Positions 1 to 7,729 of a stretch of DNA of 45,483 nucleotides are shown here, piece by piece (within the stretch, counting starts at the first letter, position 1; every line of letters starts with the position of its first letter). The stretch is from positions 1 to 45,483 of the forward strand of contig NZ_BAHD01000016.1 of NCBI RefSeq assembly GCF_000298215.1, written 5' to 3'. A program made the position numbers and the translations under genes. The stretch is from Kineosphaera limosa NBRC 100340. GTDB lineage: Bacteria; Actinomycetota; Actinomycetes; Actinomycetales; Dermatophilaceae. Below the pieces are notes generated by a model, which had not been told where the DNA came from, did not search any database, and saw only the letters and a program-made list of their open reading frames with translations.

Positions 1-715
1 CGTCGCGCCACCAGGCCCGCCACGCGGCGTGCGGGTGCCCGCCGACCAGCGGCGCGGCCACGACGGTCAGCGCGGCGGTCAACCGGGCCGGTGGCACGTT
101 CAGCAGGTCGTCGAGCCGCGCCGCGGCCCAGCCGAACTGGGCATAACGGCCGGTGCGATAGCCGACCATCGCATCGAGGGTGTTGGCGCAGCGGTAGGCG
201 ACGATCCCGGCGGGACCGGCCACGGCGCCCCACAGCAGCGGTCCGGTGACCGCGTCACTGGTGTTCTCGGCGACGGATTCGACGGCCGCGCGGGCGAGGT
301 CGTCGCGATCCAGGTCGCTGGCGTCTCGGCTGCACAGGTGGCCCAGGCGGACGCGGGCCGCGCTCAGATCGTCGGTATCCGCGTCCAGCAGGTCGTGCAT
401 GACTTGGGCTTCGTTCGCCAGGCTGCGCCCGCCGAGGGCCACCCAAGTTGCGGCGGCGGTCACGGCGACCCGGCCCAGCGGCCCGAAACTGCCGCGCGCG
501 CGCCGCTCCAGCACGAGCGTGGCGAGCGTCGGCCCGCCGACGGCCACCGCGACGAACCGCGCCCCGGCCGCCTTCTCGTCCTGCCACATCCGCTGGGCCA
601 GCGCGTCGGCCGCCCGACCGTAGAGCGCCACCGGATGGCCCCGTTGTGGATCGCCCCACGCCTCGTCAGCGAGGTAACCGAGCAGCAGGCCGAGGGCGAC
701 GGAAGGAGCAGGCAC
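1..715 (-). CDS. cobD: Adenosylcobinamide-phosphate synthase (CobD/CbiB), partial: C-terminus beyond the left edge
   Basis: Membrane enzyme of cobalamin synthesis that attaches aminopropanol (phosphate) to cobyric acid. I translated the minus strand directly: 238 residues are visible from a GTG at 715. The family hallmarks are clear: an N-terminal LLLGYLADEAWGDPQRGHPV stretch with the conserved D-P-x-x-x-H-P pattern, then AVESVAENTSDAVTGPLL and ANTLDAMVGYR, followed by RYAQFGWAAARLDDLLN. The frame stays open to the window edge, so the C-terminal part is missing. The start is supported by the family's usual N-terminus; no strong ribosome binding site is visible. It is transcribed away from the endonuclease gene and lies near cobU-cobS, which act later in the same pathway. 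The long plus-strand open frame over it is a high-GC shadow. Confidence 0.9.
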   Translation of the reverse strand, partial: MPAPSVALGLLLGYLADEAWGDPQRGHPVALYGRAADALAQRMWQDEKAAGARFVAVAVGGPTLATLVLERRARGSFGPLGRVAVTAAATWVALGGRSLANEAQVMHDLLDADTDDLSAARVRLGHLCSRDASDLDRDDLARAAVESVAENTSDAVTGPLLWGAVAGPAGIVAYRCANTLDAMVGYRTGRYAQFGWAAARLDDLLNVPPARLTAALTVVAAPLVGGHPHAAWRAWWRD

Positions 716-1002
716 TGCCCCAGTCTGCCCGAGTCCGCGTCGCGGCCAGAGGGGTGCCTCGCAGCCGTTTCAGCCCTGTCGGGATTGGGCTGGATCGCGG
801 CGGTTACGAGCGGTTTCGGGGCGCGGCGGCTGCGCCCGCGCGAGGCAGCGGGCGAACCTTGTCGGTGGTCACGCCTAGGGTCGCATCAAGTCCTCTTCGG
901 AGGGTTGGTCGAGCCCGTGCGCGCGTTGTTCATCAGCGATGTTCTGGGCCATCGGACACTCTCGGACCGTTGCTTACCGAAATCGATCAGGAGTGTTGAC
1001 CC
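716..1002. other. Divergent intergenic region between cobD and the HNH gene
   Basis: This 287-bp stretch separates two divergent genes. I looked for a cobalamin riboswitch (B12-box-like sequence) on the cobD side and found none. On the right side an AGGAG ribosome binding site at 989-993 serves the HNH gene. No other convincing element was seen. Confidence 0.5.
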
Positions 1003-2802
1003 ATGACTATCAGCACTCTTCCAAGGACGACAGAGCGCCTAACTCAGCGCACTGCGCACGTCGTCGGCGTGCTGAACCGGGCTCATGCGCAGCTTGTCGA
1101 AATCACCGCCGAACTCATCGAAACGGGCGCCTGGGCCGGCGGCGGGATCCTGTCGCCCACGCATTGGCTCATGCTGCGCGCCGGGCTGTCCCGCGTCCGG
1201 GCACTCCAGATCGTCGAACTGGCCAAACGCGCCCACGAGCTGCCCGCCACGATGGCGACGCTGGCCACCGGCGAAATCTCCCTCGAACAAGCCACTCCCA
1301 TCGCGCGCTACGTGCCGCGGGAATTCGAAGAGTCCGTCGCGGCGCTGGCGTGCCACGCCACCGTCCCCCAAGTCACCCGCGCCGCCTCGCGCACCAAGTT
1401 CACTGATCCCTTGACGCCGCCAACGGATCACTCTGACGACGAATCCGACGACCCCCAGCCGATACCGCTGCAGCCCCCGCAGCCCGAGCCCGTCGCGCCG
1501 CCGCGCCTCACCATGCACCACCGACTCGGCCGCTTCTACCTGCACTACAACGCCCCCAGCGACGTCGGCGCCCTCATCGAAACCGCCGTCCGCGAGGCCA
1601 CCGACGCCATCTGGCGACGCCACACCGGCCAACCCGCAGACCCGGCGCCCACCGACGACGACGCGCCGCTGGAACACCCCGCCAGCCCGCACCTTCCTGG
1701 CCACCAAGCCGGTGGTGCCGGTGGTGCCGGTGGTGCCGGTGGTATGGCAGGCGTCGAAAGCGCTGGAGGCACGGACCCCGCGGCTCGGACAGGCACCTCG
1801 ACACCGCAAGCCGTCGACCCGGCGAACTCGACCACTGCGAGCGAGGCGGACGGCGGGGTCGAGGCGCCCGGCGGGGTCGAGGCGCCCGGCGGGGTCGAGG
1901 CGCCCGGCGGGGTCGAGGCGCCCGGCGGGGTCGAGGCGGACGGCGGGGTCGACAATTCGGGACCCCCGGGAGAGTCGTCGGGGGCGGCCGCCCATGCGCC
2001 GCCACCACCTCCGGCGCCGCCACCACCTCCGTCCGCGCACCCGTCCGGGCGTCCGGCGGGGAGCCCGCTCGTGAGTCCGCCCGTGAGCCCGTGGCTGCGC
2101 AAGTATCCGAATTTGGAGTCCCGGCGAGTCGGGGCCAATGTCACCGATACCTGGGATGAGAAGGCAGGCAAACCTCGAGTGAGCCTGGCCGAAGGTTTGG
2201 CCGAGCTCACCCAGCGAGCCCTCGGCTCCATCGCTTCGCCCGCCCGGCGCGAGCACTACCGCATCTACATCCACCTCGACACCGACGGGGGCTGGCTCAC
2301 CGGCCAACCGCGCCTCCCTCGCCACGTCGTCGAGTCCATGACGTGCGACGTTGTCCTGCAACCGGTCTGGGAGACCGACGGCGCCCCGGTCAACGTCGGC
2401 CGCTCGCAGCGCACCGTCCCCGCACGCCTGCGGCGCCTCCTGGACGACCGAGACCGCGGCTGCCGATATCCCGGTTGCCCCGCCATCGGGCACACGGACA
2501 AACACCACATCATTCACTGGCTCCACGGTGGCCCGACCGACACCTGCAACCTCCTCAGCCTGTGCCCGGGCCACCACGACGCGCACCACCGCGGCGAGTT
2601 CACCATCACCGGCAACGCCGACCTGCCCGAAGACCACCCCGACGCGGTCCGTTTCCACCGCACTGCCGACCGCACGCCCATCGCCTACCGGCACCCCCAG
2701 CCCACCAGCCCGGCCGCACCTCTGCCCGCCGGCACGCCCTACGTCGGACCCACAGGAGAACGCATGTACGCCCGAAACGTCGAGTTCATCCGCCGCCCCT
2801 AA
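1003..2802 (+). CDS. DUF222 / HNH endonuclease domain protein (13E12-repeat type)
   Basis: A 599-residue protein with an N-terminal DUF222 region (about residues 15-130), a long low-complexity middle, and a C-terminal HNH nuclease motif. The HNH part reads CRYPGCPAIGHTDKHHIIHW, then NLLSLCPGHHDAHHRG, giving the metal-binding Cys and His residues. The ATG at 1003 has AGGAG at 989-993. The middle segment carries glycine-rich 9-bp repeats and six copies of an 18-bp unit encoding Glu-Ala-Pro/Asp-Gly-Gly-Val, then Pro-rich tracts, so this linker is probably disordered and length-variable. The family is abundant in actinobacteria (13E12 family in mycobacteria), often in many copies and thought to be mobile. 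Its position between cobD and cobU suggests insertion into a cobalamin locus. The actual DNA target is unknown. Confidence 0.88.
   Translation: MTISTLPRTTERLTQRTAHVVGVLNRAHAQLVEITAELIETGAWAGGGILSPTHWLMLRAGLSRVRALQIVELAKRAHELPATMATLATGEISLEQATPIARYVPREFEESVAALACHATVPQVTRAASRTKFTDPLTPPTDHSDDESDDPQPIPLQPPQPEPVAPPRLTMHHRLGRFYLHYNAPSDVGALIETAVREATDAIWRRHTGQPADPAPTDDDAPLEHPASPHLPGHQAGGAGGAGGAGGMAGVESAGGTDPAARTGTSTPQAVDPANSTTASEADGGVEAPGGVEAPGGVEAPGGVEAPGGVEADGGVDNSGPPGESSGAAAHAPPPPPAPPPPPSAHPSGRPAGSPLVSPPVSPWLRKYPNLESRRVGANVTDTWDEKAGKPRVSLAEGLAELTQRALGSIASPARREHYRIYIHLDTDGGWLTGQPRLPRHVVESMTCDVVLQPVWETDGAPVNVGRSQRTVPARLRRLLDDRDRGCRYPGCPAIGHTDKHHIIHWLHGGPTDTCNLLSLCPGHHDAHHRGEFTITGNADLPEDHPDAVRFHRTADRTPIAYRHPQPTSPAAPLPAGTPYVGPTGERMYARNVEFIRRP
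1711..1743 (+). repeat. 9-bp tandem repeat (GGTGCCGGT-type) inside the HNH gene
   Basis: About three and a half copies of a 9-bp unit encode a Gly-Gly-Ala run. It marks the start of the low-complexity linker and is a likely slippage site. Unit length is a multiple of three, so changes in copy number keep the frame. Confidence 0.75.
1843..1950 (+). repeat. 18-bp tandem repeat, six copies, in the HNH gene linker
   Basis: Six contiguous 18-bp units. The four central ones are identical (gaggcgcccggcggggtc) and the two outer ones carry gga in place of ccc, changing Glu-Ala-Pro to Glu-Ala-Asp. Identity at the DNA level between the central units suggests recent expansion. Each unit adds six residues without shifting the frame. 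Confidence 0.9.
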
Positions 2803-3104
2803 CGCACCGCGGGTCTTCTTGCTCGTGAGCCGCCCGCCTCGGCGCGCTCGGCTGTTCCTCATGGGTCTGGCCTGCCCACCCCGCGCTCCTCAGGAGCGCC
2901 GGACCTCGCGCAGCCGCCTCCTCCAACGGCTCCGGCCCTGCGGCACTGGGCCCCGCCACTGCGGCCTCCTGCTGACGGCGCAGCGGCGCGGCGCGGTGCA
3001 TGGGTTTGGGTGCGTCGGCCGGCCGTGCGGCGAGGTCGCGGGGACTCGGGGGTGGGTCAGGCGGAGGGGCGGGGGGCGCGCTGCCCGGTCGGTGCCGCCC
3101 CTCG
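2803..3104. other. Intergenic region with a hairpin after the HNH gene
   Basis: About 300 bp without a convincing gene on either strand. A short perfect hairpin, gcgctcctcaggagcgc (2883-2899), about 80 bp beyond the HNH stop codon, may act in termination although no T-run follows. The rest is G/C-rich without recognisable structure, and I see no cobalamin riboswitch. Confidence 0.5.
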
Positions 3105-3110
3105 TAGGCT
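3105..3110 (+). promoter_or_regulatory. Candidate -10 hexamer (TAGGCT) for cobU-cobS
   Basis: TAGGCT fits the actinobacterial TAnnnT -10 pattern and lies 54 bp before the cobU GTG codon. No good -35 is seen. Inference only. Confidence 0.3.
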
Positions 3111-3164
3111 GCCGAGGCAAGAGACGTCGGCGCACAGGCGACCGCAGGGGCAGGGGGTTCTGGC

Positions 3165-3992
3165 GTGACAGGGGTGCTCGTGCTCGGGGGCGTGCGCAGC
3201 GGCAAGAGCGCGTACGCCGAGTCACTGCTGGCCGAACGGGAGCGCGTCACCTACCTGGCGCCCGGCCACGCGCCGAGCGCCGACGACCCCGACTGGCAAG
3301 CACGTGTCGACGCCCACCGCGAACGCCGCCCGGCGAGCTGGGTCACCGTCGAGGGTGGCGACGTGCCCGCTGCCGTCGCCACCCTGCAACCCGGGGAGGC
3401 GATGCTGCTCGACTGCCTCGGCACGTGGGTGGCGCGGCTCGTCGACGACGCCGACGCCTGGTCGGGGCCCAGTGACGTCGCGCGGCGCTTGATCGACGCG
3501 GAGGCCGCCCGGCTGGCCGATGCGCTGGCGGACTGCCTCGGGGATGTCGTCGTCGTCAGCAATGAGGTCGGGCTGGGAGTGGTACCGGCCGCGGCCTCGG
3601 GACGACTCTTCCGCGACCTGCTCGGCCACACCAACCGCGTCGTCGCCGACGCCTGCGAGCACGTCGCTCTCGTCGTCGCCGGCCGGGTCTTGGACCTCAG
3701 CGGGGCGCCGGATCTGGCGACCGCCCCCACCTTCGGGCTTCGCCGCGATCCGCCCGGGCGGTCCGCACGGTCGGCGGTTTCGGGCAGCTCGGCATTCGGT
3801 GGTCGCCCGGCGAATCCGGAAATCGGCGCGATCTCCAGCGACAGCATGATCTCCAGAGGCAGCATGAGCAGTGATCCAGCCGAGTACACCGATCGAGATA
3901 TCGCCGAGAGCACACCGGCCGGCCACATCGACCTGTGGGAGGACGCCGGGCTCACGGGCTTCGACCTCGACGACGACAAGGCCCCCTCGTGA
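3165..3992 (+). CDS. cobU: Adenosylcobinamide kinase / adenosylcobinamide-phosphate guanylyltransferase with C-terminal extension
   Basis: Bifunctional enzyme of nucleotide-loop assembly: it phosphorylates adenosylcobinamide and then transfers GMP from GTP. The P-loop GGVRSGKS is at residues 8-15 from the GTG at 3165. The conserved SNEVGLGVVP stretch follows about residue 127, and the fold seems to end near VVAGRVLDL, about residue 182. The protein is 275 residues against roughly 180 for the usual family, because some 90 extra C-terminal residues follow, rich in Ser, Arg, Gly and Asp and ending in an acidic stretch. I recognise no domain there. The stop codon overlaps the cobS GTG in a GTGA tetranucleotide, so the two are probably translationally coupled. 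A cobT gene, often adjacent in relatives, is absent here. Confidence 0.9.
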   Translation: MTGVLVLGGVRSGKSAYAESLLAERERVTYLAPGHAPSADDPDWQARVDAHRERRPASWVTVEGGDVPAAVATLQPGEAMLLDCLGTWVARLVDDADAWSGPSDVARRLIDAEAARLADALADCLGDVVVVSNEVGLGVVPAAASGRLFRDLLGHTNRVVADACEHVALVVAGRVLDLSGAPDLATAPTFGLRRDPPGRSARSAVSGSSAFGGRPANPEIGAISSDSMISRGSMSSDPAEYTDRDIAESTPAGHIDLWEDAGLTGFDLDDDKAPS

Positions 3993-4747
3993 GGGACGCC
4001 CTGTGCCTGGCGTTCGGCACCTTGACGGCGTGGCGCGTGCCGCCGCCCCACACGGTGGACCACCGCACGGCGGGCACCGCCATGCTCCTCGCACCCTTGA
4101 CGCAGCTGCCGCTGCTCGTGCTCCTGGGAGTCGGGGCGGCGGGATGGCTCGCGGCCGGCGGCCCACTCTTGGTGCTCGCGGTGCTCCTCGTCGGCGCGAC
4201 CGTGCTGTCGACCCGCGGCATGCACATCGACGGCCTGGCCGATACGGCCGACGGACTCTCCGCCTCCTATGACCCGCAGCGGGCGCTGACGGTGATGAAG
4301 TCACCCGACGTCGGGCCCAGCGGGGTGGCCGCCGTCGTTTTGGCCCTCGCGCTGCAGATTGCGGCCCTCTCCACACTCCCGACCACCGGCGCACTCGCCC
4401 TGGCGGCGGTCGCGCTCCTGCTGTCGCGTCAGGTGCTAGCGATCGCGTGCCACAGGAGCGTGCCGCCGATCAGCGGCTCGGGCCTCGGCCAGGCCGTCGC
4501 CGGCACCGTGAGCAGTCCCCTGGCAGTGGCGTCGGGCGTGCTCATGCTGGCGGTCGCTCTCCTACCGGCCTTGCTCGGGCAGCCGTGGTGGGCCGGCCTC
4601 GCGGTGGTGCTGGTCGGCTGGGTGGCCGCGGCCGTGACCCTGCGCCACGCCGTCCGCCGCCTCGGCGGGATCAACGGCGACGTGCTCGGCGCGACCATCG
4701 AGATCACCTTCGCCGCCGGCCTCGCCACGGCCGCCCTCGTCGCTTGA
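3989..4747 (+). CDS. cobS: Adenosylcobinamide-GDP ribazoletransferase (cobalamin synthase)
   Basis: Integral membrane enzyme that joins adenosylcobinamide-GDP to alpha-ribazole (phosphate), the last assembly step of cobalamin. The start is the GTG at 3989 overlapping the cobU stop codon, giving 252 residues, normal for the family. Family motifs include LCLAFGTLTAWRVPPP at the N-terminus, then RGMHIDGLADTADGLSAS with the conserved acidic residues, and VMKSPDVGPSGVAAVVLAL. Several hydrophobic segments cover most of the chain. A longer upstream start would run deep into cobU and is unlikely. It ends 32 bp from the convergent gcvT. Confidence 0.93.
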   Translation: MRDALCLAFGTLTAWRVPPPHTVDHRTAGTAMLLAPLTQLPLLVLLGVGAAGWLAAGGPLLVLAVLLVGATVLSTRGMHIDGLADTADGLSASYDPQRALTVMKSPDVGPSGVAAVVLALALQIAALSTLPTTGALALAAVALLLSRQVLAIACHRSVPPISGSGLGQAVAGTVSSPLAVASGVLMLAVALLPALLGQPWWAGLAVVLVGWVAAAVTLRHAVRRLGGINGDVLGATIEITFAAGLATAALVA

Positions 4748-4779
4748 CCCGGCGCAGCGGGGCAAGCGGCTGAGGCGGC

Positions 4780-5895
4780 TCAGGCGGATACGTCGGTTTG
4801 CACGAAGGGGGGGCGGGTTACTTCGGCCTCCAGCTGACGGCCGCGGACCTCGATGGTCACCGTCGTACCGGGCGGGTTACCGCGGTCGAGCAGGGCGAGG
4901 GCGATGCCCTTGCGCAGCGTCGGCGACATCGTGCCGGAGGTGACCACGCCGATTTCCTGCCCGTCGGCATCCAGCACCGTGTTGCCGGCGCGGGGGATAC
5001 CGCGGCCGGTGACCAGCAGGCCCTGGGACAAGCGGCTCGACTTCTCGGCCCGCTGAGCGGCGAGCACGTCCTTGCCCCAGAAGGCCTCCTTGTCCCAGCC
5101 GACGGCCCAGCCGGCCTTGGCCATGTTCGGCGTGATGTCCATGCTCAGCTCGTTGCCGTGCAGCGCGTAGCCCATCTCGGTGCGCAGGGTGTCGCGAGCG
5201 CCCAGGCCGCAGGCCAGGCCCTCGAAGGGCTCCATCGCGGCGACCAGTTCGTCCCACACGCCCGCCGTGGCGTCCGCGGGCACGACCAACTCGTACCCCT
5301 TCTCCCCCGTGTAGCCGGTGCGGCAGACGATGACGGGCACCCCGTCGCGGTCCACCTGCGCGAACGACATGTACTCCAGGTCCGTCGGCAGCCCGAGGGC
5401 CTGCACGACCTCGACCGACTTGGGGCCCTGCACGGCGATGATGCCCCAGTCCCGGTGCTCGTTGGTGACCGTGACGCCCTCGGGGGCGACGGCCTGCATG
5501 CGCCGCACGACCTCCCCGGTGTTGGCGGCGTTGGGGATGAGGAAGACGTCGTCGTCGGAGACGAGGTACTGGATGAGGTCGTCGACGACGCCGCCGGTCG
5601 CCTCGTCGCAGCACATCGTGTATTGCGCCTGCCCGGTGCTGATCTTGCGCAGGTCGTTGGTGAAGCAAGAGTTGACGAAGTCGGCGGCCCCGGGGCCGGT
5701 GACGCGCGCGTTGCCCAGGTGGCTGACGTCGAAGATCCCGACCCGCTCGCGCACCGCCGCGTGCTCGCGCAACACCCCTCCGCCGGCGTACTCGATGGGC
5801 ATCTGCCACCCGCCGAAGTCGGCCATCTTGGCGCCGAGCGCGACGTGTCGGTCGTGCAGGGGCGAGGTCAGTGCGTCGTTGCTTCCGGAGCTCAT
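4780..5895 (-). CDS. gcvT: Aminomethyltransferase (glycine cleavage system T protein)
   Basis: T protein of the glycine cleavage system: it takes the aminomethyl group from lipoyl-H protein and passes the methylene to tetrahydrofolate, releasing ammonia. The 371-residue protein begins at the ATG at 5895, with the typical SPLHDRHVALGAKMADFGGW start, GIFDVSHLGNARVTG, and a GYTGEKGYELVVPADA segment. The frame is open further upstream, but that stretch has no family similarity. A TACGGT -10 sits 6 bp before the ATG without a ribosome binding site, suggesting a leaderless mRNA. Genes for the P and H proteins are not in this window. The enzyme depends on lipoylation made by lipB-lipA further along. 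Confidence 0.95.
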   Translation of the reverse strand: MSSGSNDALTSPLHDRHVALGAKMADFGGWQMPIEYAGGGVLREHAAVRERVGIFDVSHLGNARVTGPGAADFVNSCFTNDLRKISTGQAQYTMCCDEATGGVVDDLIQYLVSDDDVFLIPNAANTGEVVRRMQAVAPEGVTVTNEHRDWGIIAVQGPKSVEVVQALGLPTDLEYMSFAQVDRDGVPVIVCRTGYTGEKGYELVVPADATAGVWDELVAAMEPFEGLACGLGARDTLRTEMGYALHGNELSMDITPNMAKAGWAVGWDKEAFWGKDVLAAQRAEKSSRLSQGLLVTGRGIPRAGNTVLDADGQEIGVVTSGTMSPTLRKGIALALLDRGNPPGTTVTIEVRGRQLEAEVTRPPFVQTDVSA

Positions 5896-5901
5896 GACAG
5901 G

Positions 5902-5907
5902 ACCGTA
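5902..5907 (-). promoter_or_regulatory. -10 hexamer (TACGGT) of a leaderless gcvT promoter
   Basis: Read on the minus strand, TACGGT ends six bases before the gcvT ATG. No Shine-Dalgarno sequence intervenes, so transcription probably starts at or next to the start codon. Confidence 0.45.
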
Positions 5908-5988
5908 ACGCCTGACGCCCCATGACGGCAGCGGGCCGGTCGCGGGCCCTCGACGGCGGACTTCCTCGACCCCTGTCCCAGCTGCTCG

Positions 5989-6039
5989 CGACCCCCGGCC
6001 CGGCTGCTCGCGCCATGCGCGGGTCGCGACCGGGGGTCG
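5989..6039. repeat. Inverted repeat in the gcvT-pepA divergent region
   Basis: Perfect 10-bp arms cgacccccgg (5989-5998) and ccgggggtcg (6030-6039) flank a G/C-rich loop containing further small palindromes. It lies just upstream of a TATGTT hexamer (6045-6050) that may be the pepA -10. It could be an operator or a transcript hairpin; the sequence alone does not decide. Confidence 0.5.
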
Positions 6040-6143
6040 GCGGCTATGTTGGCTGTGCGGCCGAACATCCGCGCCGACCACGCCTCGGCCCGACCACCGC
6101 GCAGCATCCGGACGATCACACCCATGACGAAAGAGGATTCGCC

Positions 6144-7721
6144 GTGCCCGACATCGCCCTGTCCCCCCAGCCCGTCTCGCAGGCCCCCGACACGCTCGCC
6201 GTGTTCGTCGCCAAGGGCGGCGACGGTCCCGTGCTGCTCGATGCCGACCGACTGCCGCAGGAGGCCCGCGAGCACCTGAGCGATGCCCTGAGCCAGCTGC
6301 GCGTTTCCGGCAAGGCCGACGAGGTCGCCCGGTTCACGGGGGTGCCGGGACTCGCGGCGACGCTGGTGCTCTCCGCCGGTGTCGGGCCGCTGCCCAAGGA
6401 CGAATCGGGCCAGCAGACGAACGGTCAGGACGACGCTGCGGAGGCGGCGCAGGTGCCGTTGGAGGCGCTGCGCCGGGCGGCCGGCGCGGCGGCCCGGGCA
6501 TGCGGCGGCCGCAAACGGCTTGGCCTGGTCGCCCCCGACGAGCGCCCAGCGGCGTTCGCGGCGATCGCCCAGGGCGCGGCGCTCGGCGCCTACAAGTTCA
6601 CCGACCACCGCGGCATCAAGGCCGCTGAGGGTCTGGCCAAGGAGGCCCCCGTGCCGGCCATCGACGTGCTCGCCGATCCGGCCGCCGACGAGCGGGAGGA
6701 GGCGGAGGCCGAGGTGGCGGCCGCCGCGACCGTCGTGGCGCGCCAGCGGTGGGCGCGCGACCTCGTCAACATGGCGCCCAACGTGCTCTACCCCGAGTCG
6801 TTCGCGCTGACGGTCCGCGAGGCTGCGCCGGACTCGGTGACGGTCGAGGAGCTCGACGAGGAGGAGTTGGCCGAGGGCGGCTTCGGCGGGATCGTCGGCG
6901 TCGGGCAGGGCTCGGCTCGCCCGCCGCGGCTGGTGACGATCAGCTACTCCCCCGCCGATGCCTCGGAGGAGACCGGCAAGCTCGCGTTCGTCGGCAAGGG
7001 CATCACGTTCGACTCCGGCGGCCTGTGCATCAAGCCCGGCAAGAGCATGATCACGATGAAGTGCGACATGGGTGGCGCGGCGGCGGTCGCGGCCGCGGTC
7101 TTCGCCATCGCCGACCTGGGGCTGCCGATCGAGGTCACCGGCTACCTGTGCCTGGCCGAGAACATGCCCGGCGACAACGCGCAGCGTCCCGGCGACGTGG
7201 TGACGATGCGCGACGGGCAGACCGTCGAGATCATCAACACCGACGCCGAGGGCCGCCTGGTGATGGCCGACGGCATCGCGCTGGCCGCCGAGACGGGGCC
7301 GGACGCCATCATCGACGTCGCCACCCTCACCGGCGCGTGCATGGTCGCCCTCGGCACCCGCACGGCCGGAGTCTTCGCCAACGACGACGCCCTGCAGGGC
7401 GAGCTGACCAGCGCCGCGACCGCCTCCGGTGAGGCGGTGTGGCCGCTGCCGATCACCTCCGAGATCCGCGCGGGCATGGACTCCCTGGTCGCCGACATCT
7501 CCCACATGGGTGCCGACATGGGCGGCGCGATGACCGCCGCCGCGTTCCTGCGCAACTTCGCCGGCACCGACGCCGACGGGCGGCCGATCCCGTGGGGCCA
7601 CCTCGACATCGCGGGTCCGGCTTACAACGACTCCTCGCCCCACGGCTACACGGTCAAGGGCGGCACCGGTTTCGCAACCCGCACGCTCGTGGAGTTCGCC
7701 CGCGCCCGCAGCGAGGACTGA
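6144..7721 (+). CDS. pepA: Leucyl aminopeptidase (M17 family)
   Basis: Cytosolic two-metal aminopeptidase that removes N-terminal residues from peptides and recycles amino acids. From the GTG at 6144, preceded by AGAGGA, it has 525 residues, usual for the family. The metal and active-site signatures are intact: KGITFDSGGLCIKP near residue 283 and NTDAEGRL at residues 365-372, the M17 signature. The N-terminal third is the less conserved macro-like domain. It occupies the position of pepB (Rv2213) in the mycobacterial order and is divergent from gcvT. mgtE starts 8 bp after its stop codon, so the two probably share a transcript. Confidence 0.94.
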   Translation: MPDIALSPQPVSQAPDTLAVFVAKGGDGPVLLDADRLPQEAREHLSDALSQLRVSGKADEVARFTGVPGLAATLVLSAGVGPLPKDESGQQTNGQDDAAEAAQVPLEALRRAAGAAARACGGRKRLGLVAPDERPAAFAAIAQGAALGAYKFTDHRGIKAAEGLAKEAPVPAIDVLADPAADEREEAEAEVAAAATVVARQRWARDLVNMAPNVLYPESFALTVREAAPDSVTVEELDEEELAEGGFGGIVGVGQGSARPPRLVTISYSPADASEETGKLAFVGKGITFDSGGLCIKPGKSMITMKCDMGGAAAVAAAVFAIADLGLPIEVTGYLCLAENMPGDNAQRPGDVVTMRDGQTVEIINTDAEGRLVMADGIALAAETGPDAIIDVATLTGACMVALGTRTAGVFANDDALQGELTSAATASGEAVWPLPITSEIRAGMDSLVADISHMGADMGGAMTAAAFLRNFAGTDADGRPIPWGHLDIAGPAYNDSSPHGYTVKGGTGFATRTLVEFARARSED

Positions 7722-7729
7722 GCCCCATC

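Noticed and set aside
29-1006. Long plus-strand open frame at the left edge
   Set aside because: It is antisense to a clear CobD reading frame and its translation is a low-information Arg/Gly/Ala-rich product, as expected from G/C-rich codon bias.
1039-2862. Minus-strand open frame opposite the HNH gene
   Set aside because: It is the antisense of a gene with a good ribosome binding site and an intact HNH motif. The apparent repeats are those of the sense gene.
3050-3164. Cobalamin riboswitch upstream of cobU
   Set aside because: I found no B12-box-like sequence or the flanking conserved elements here or upstream of cobD.
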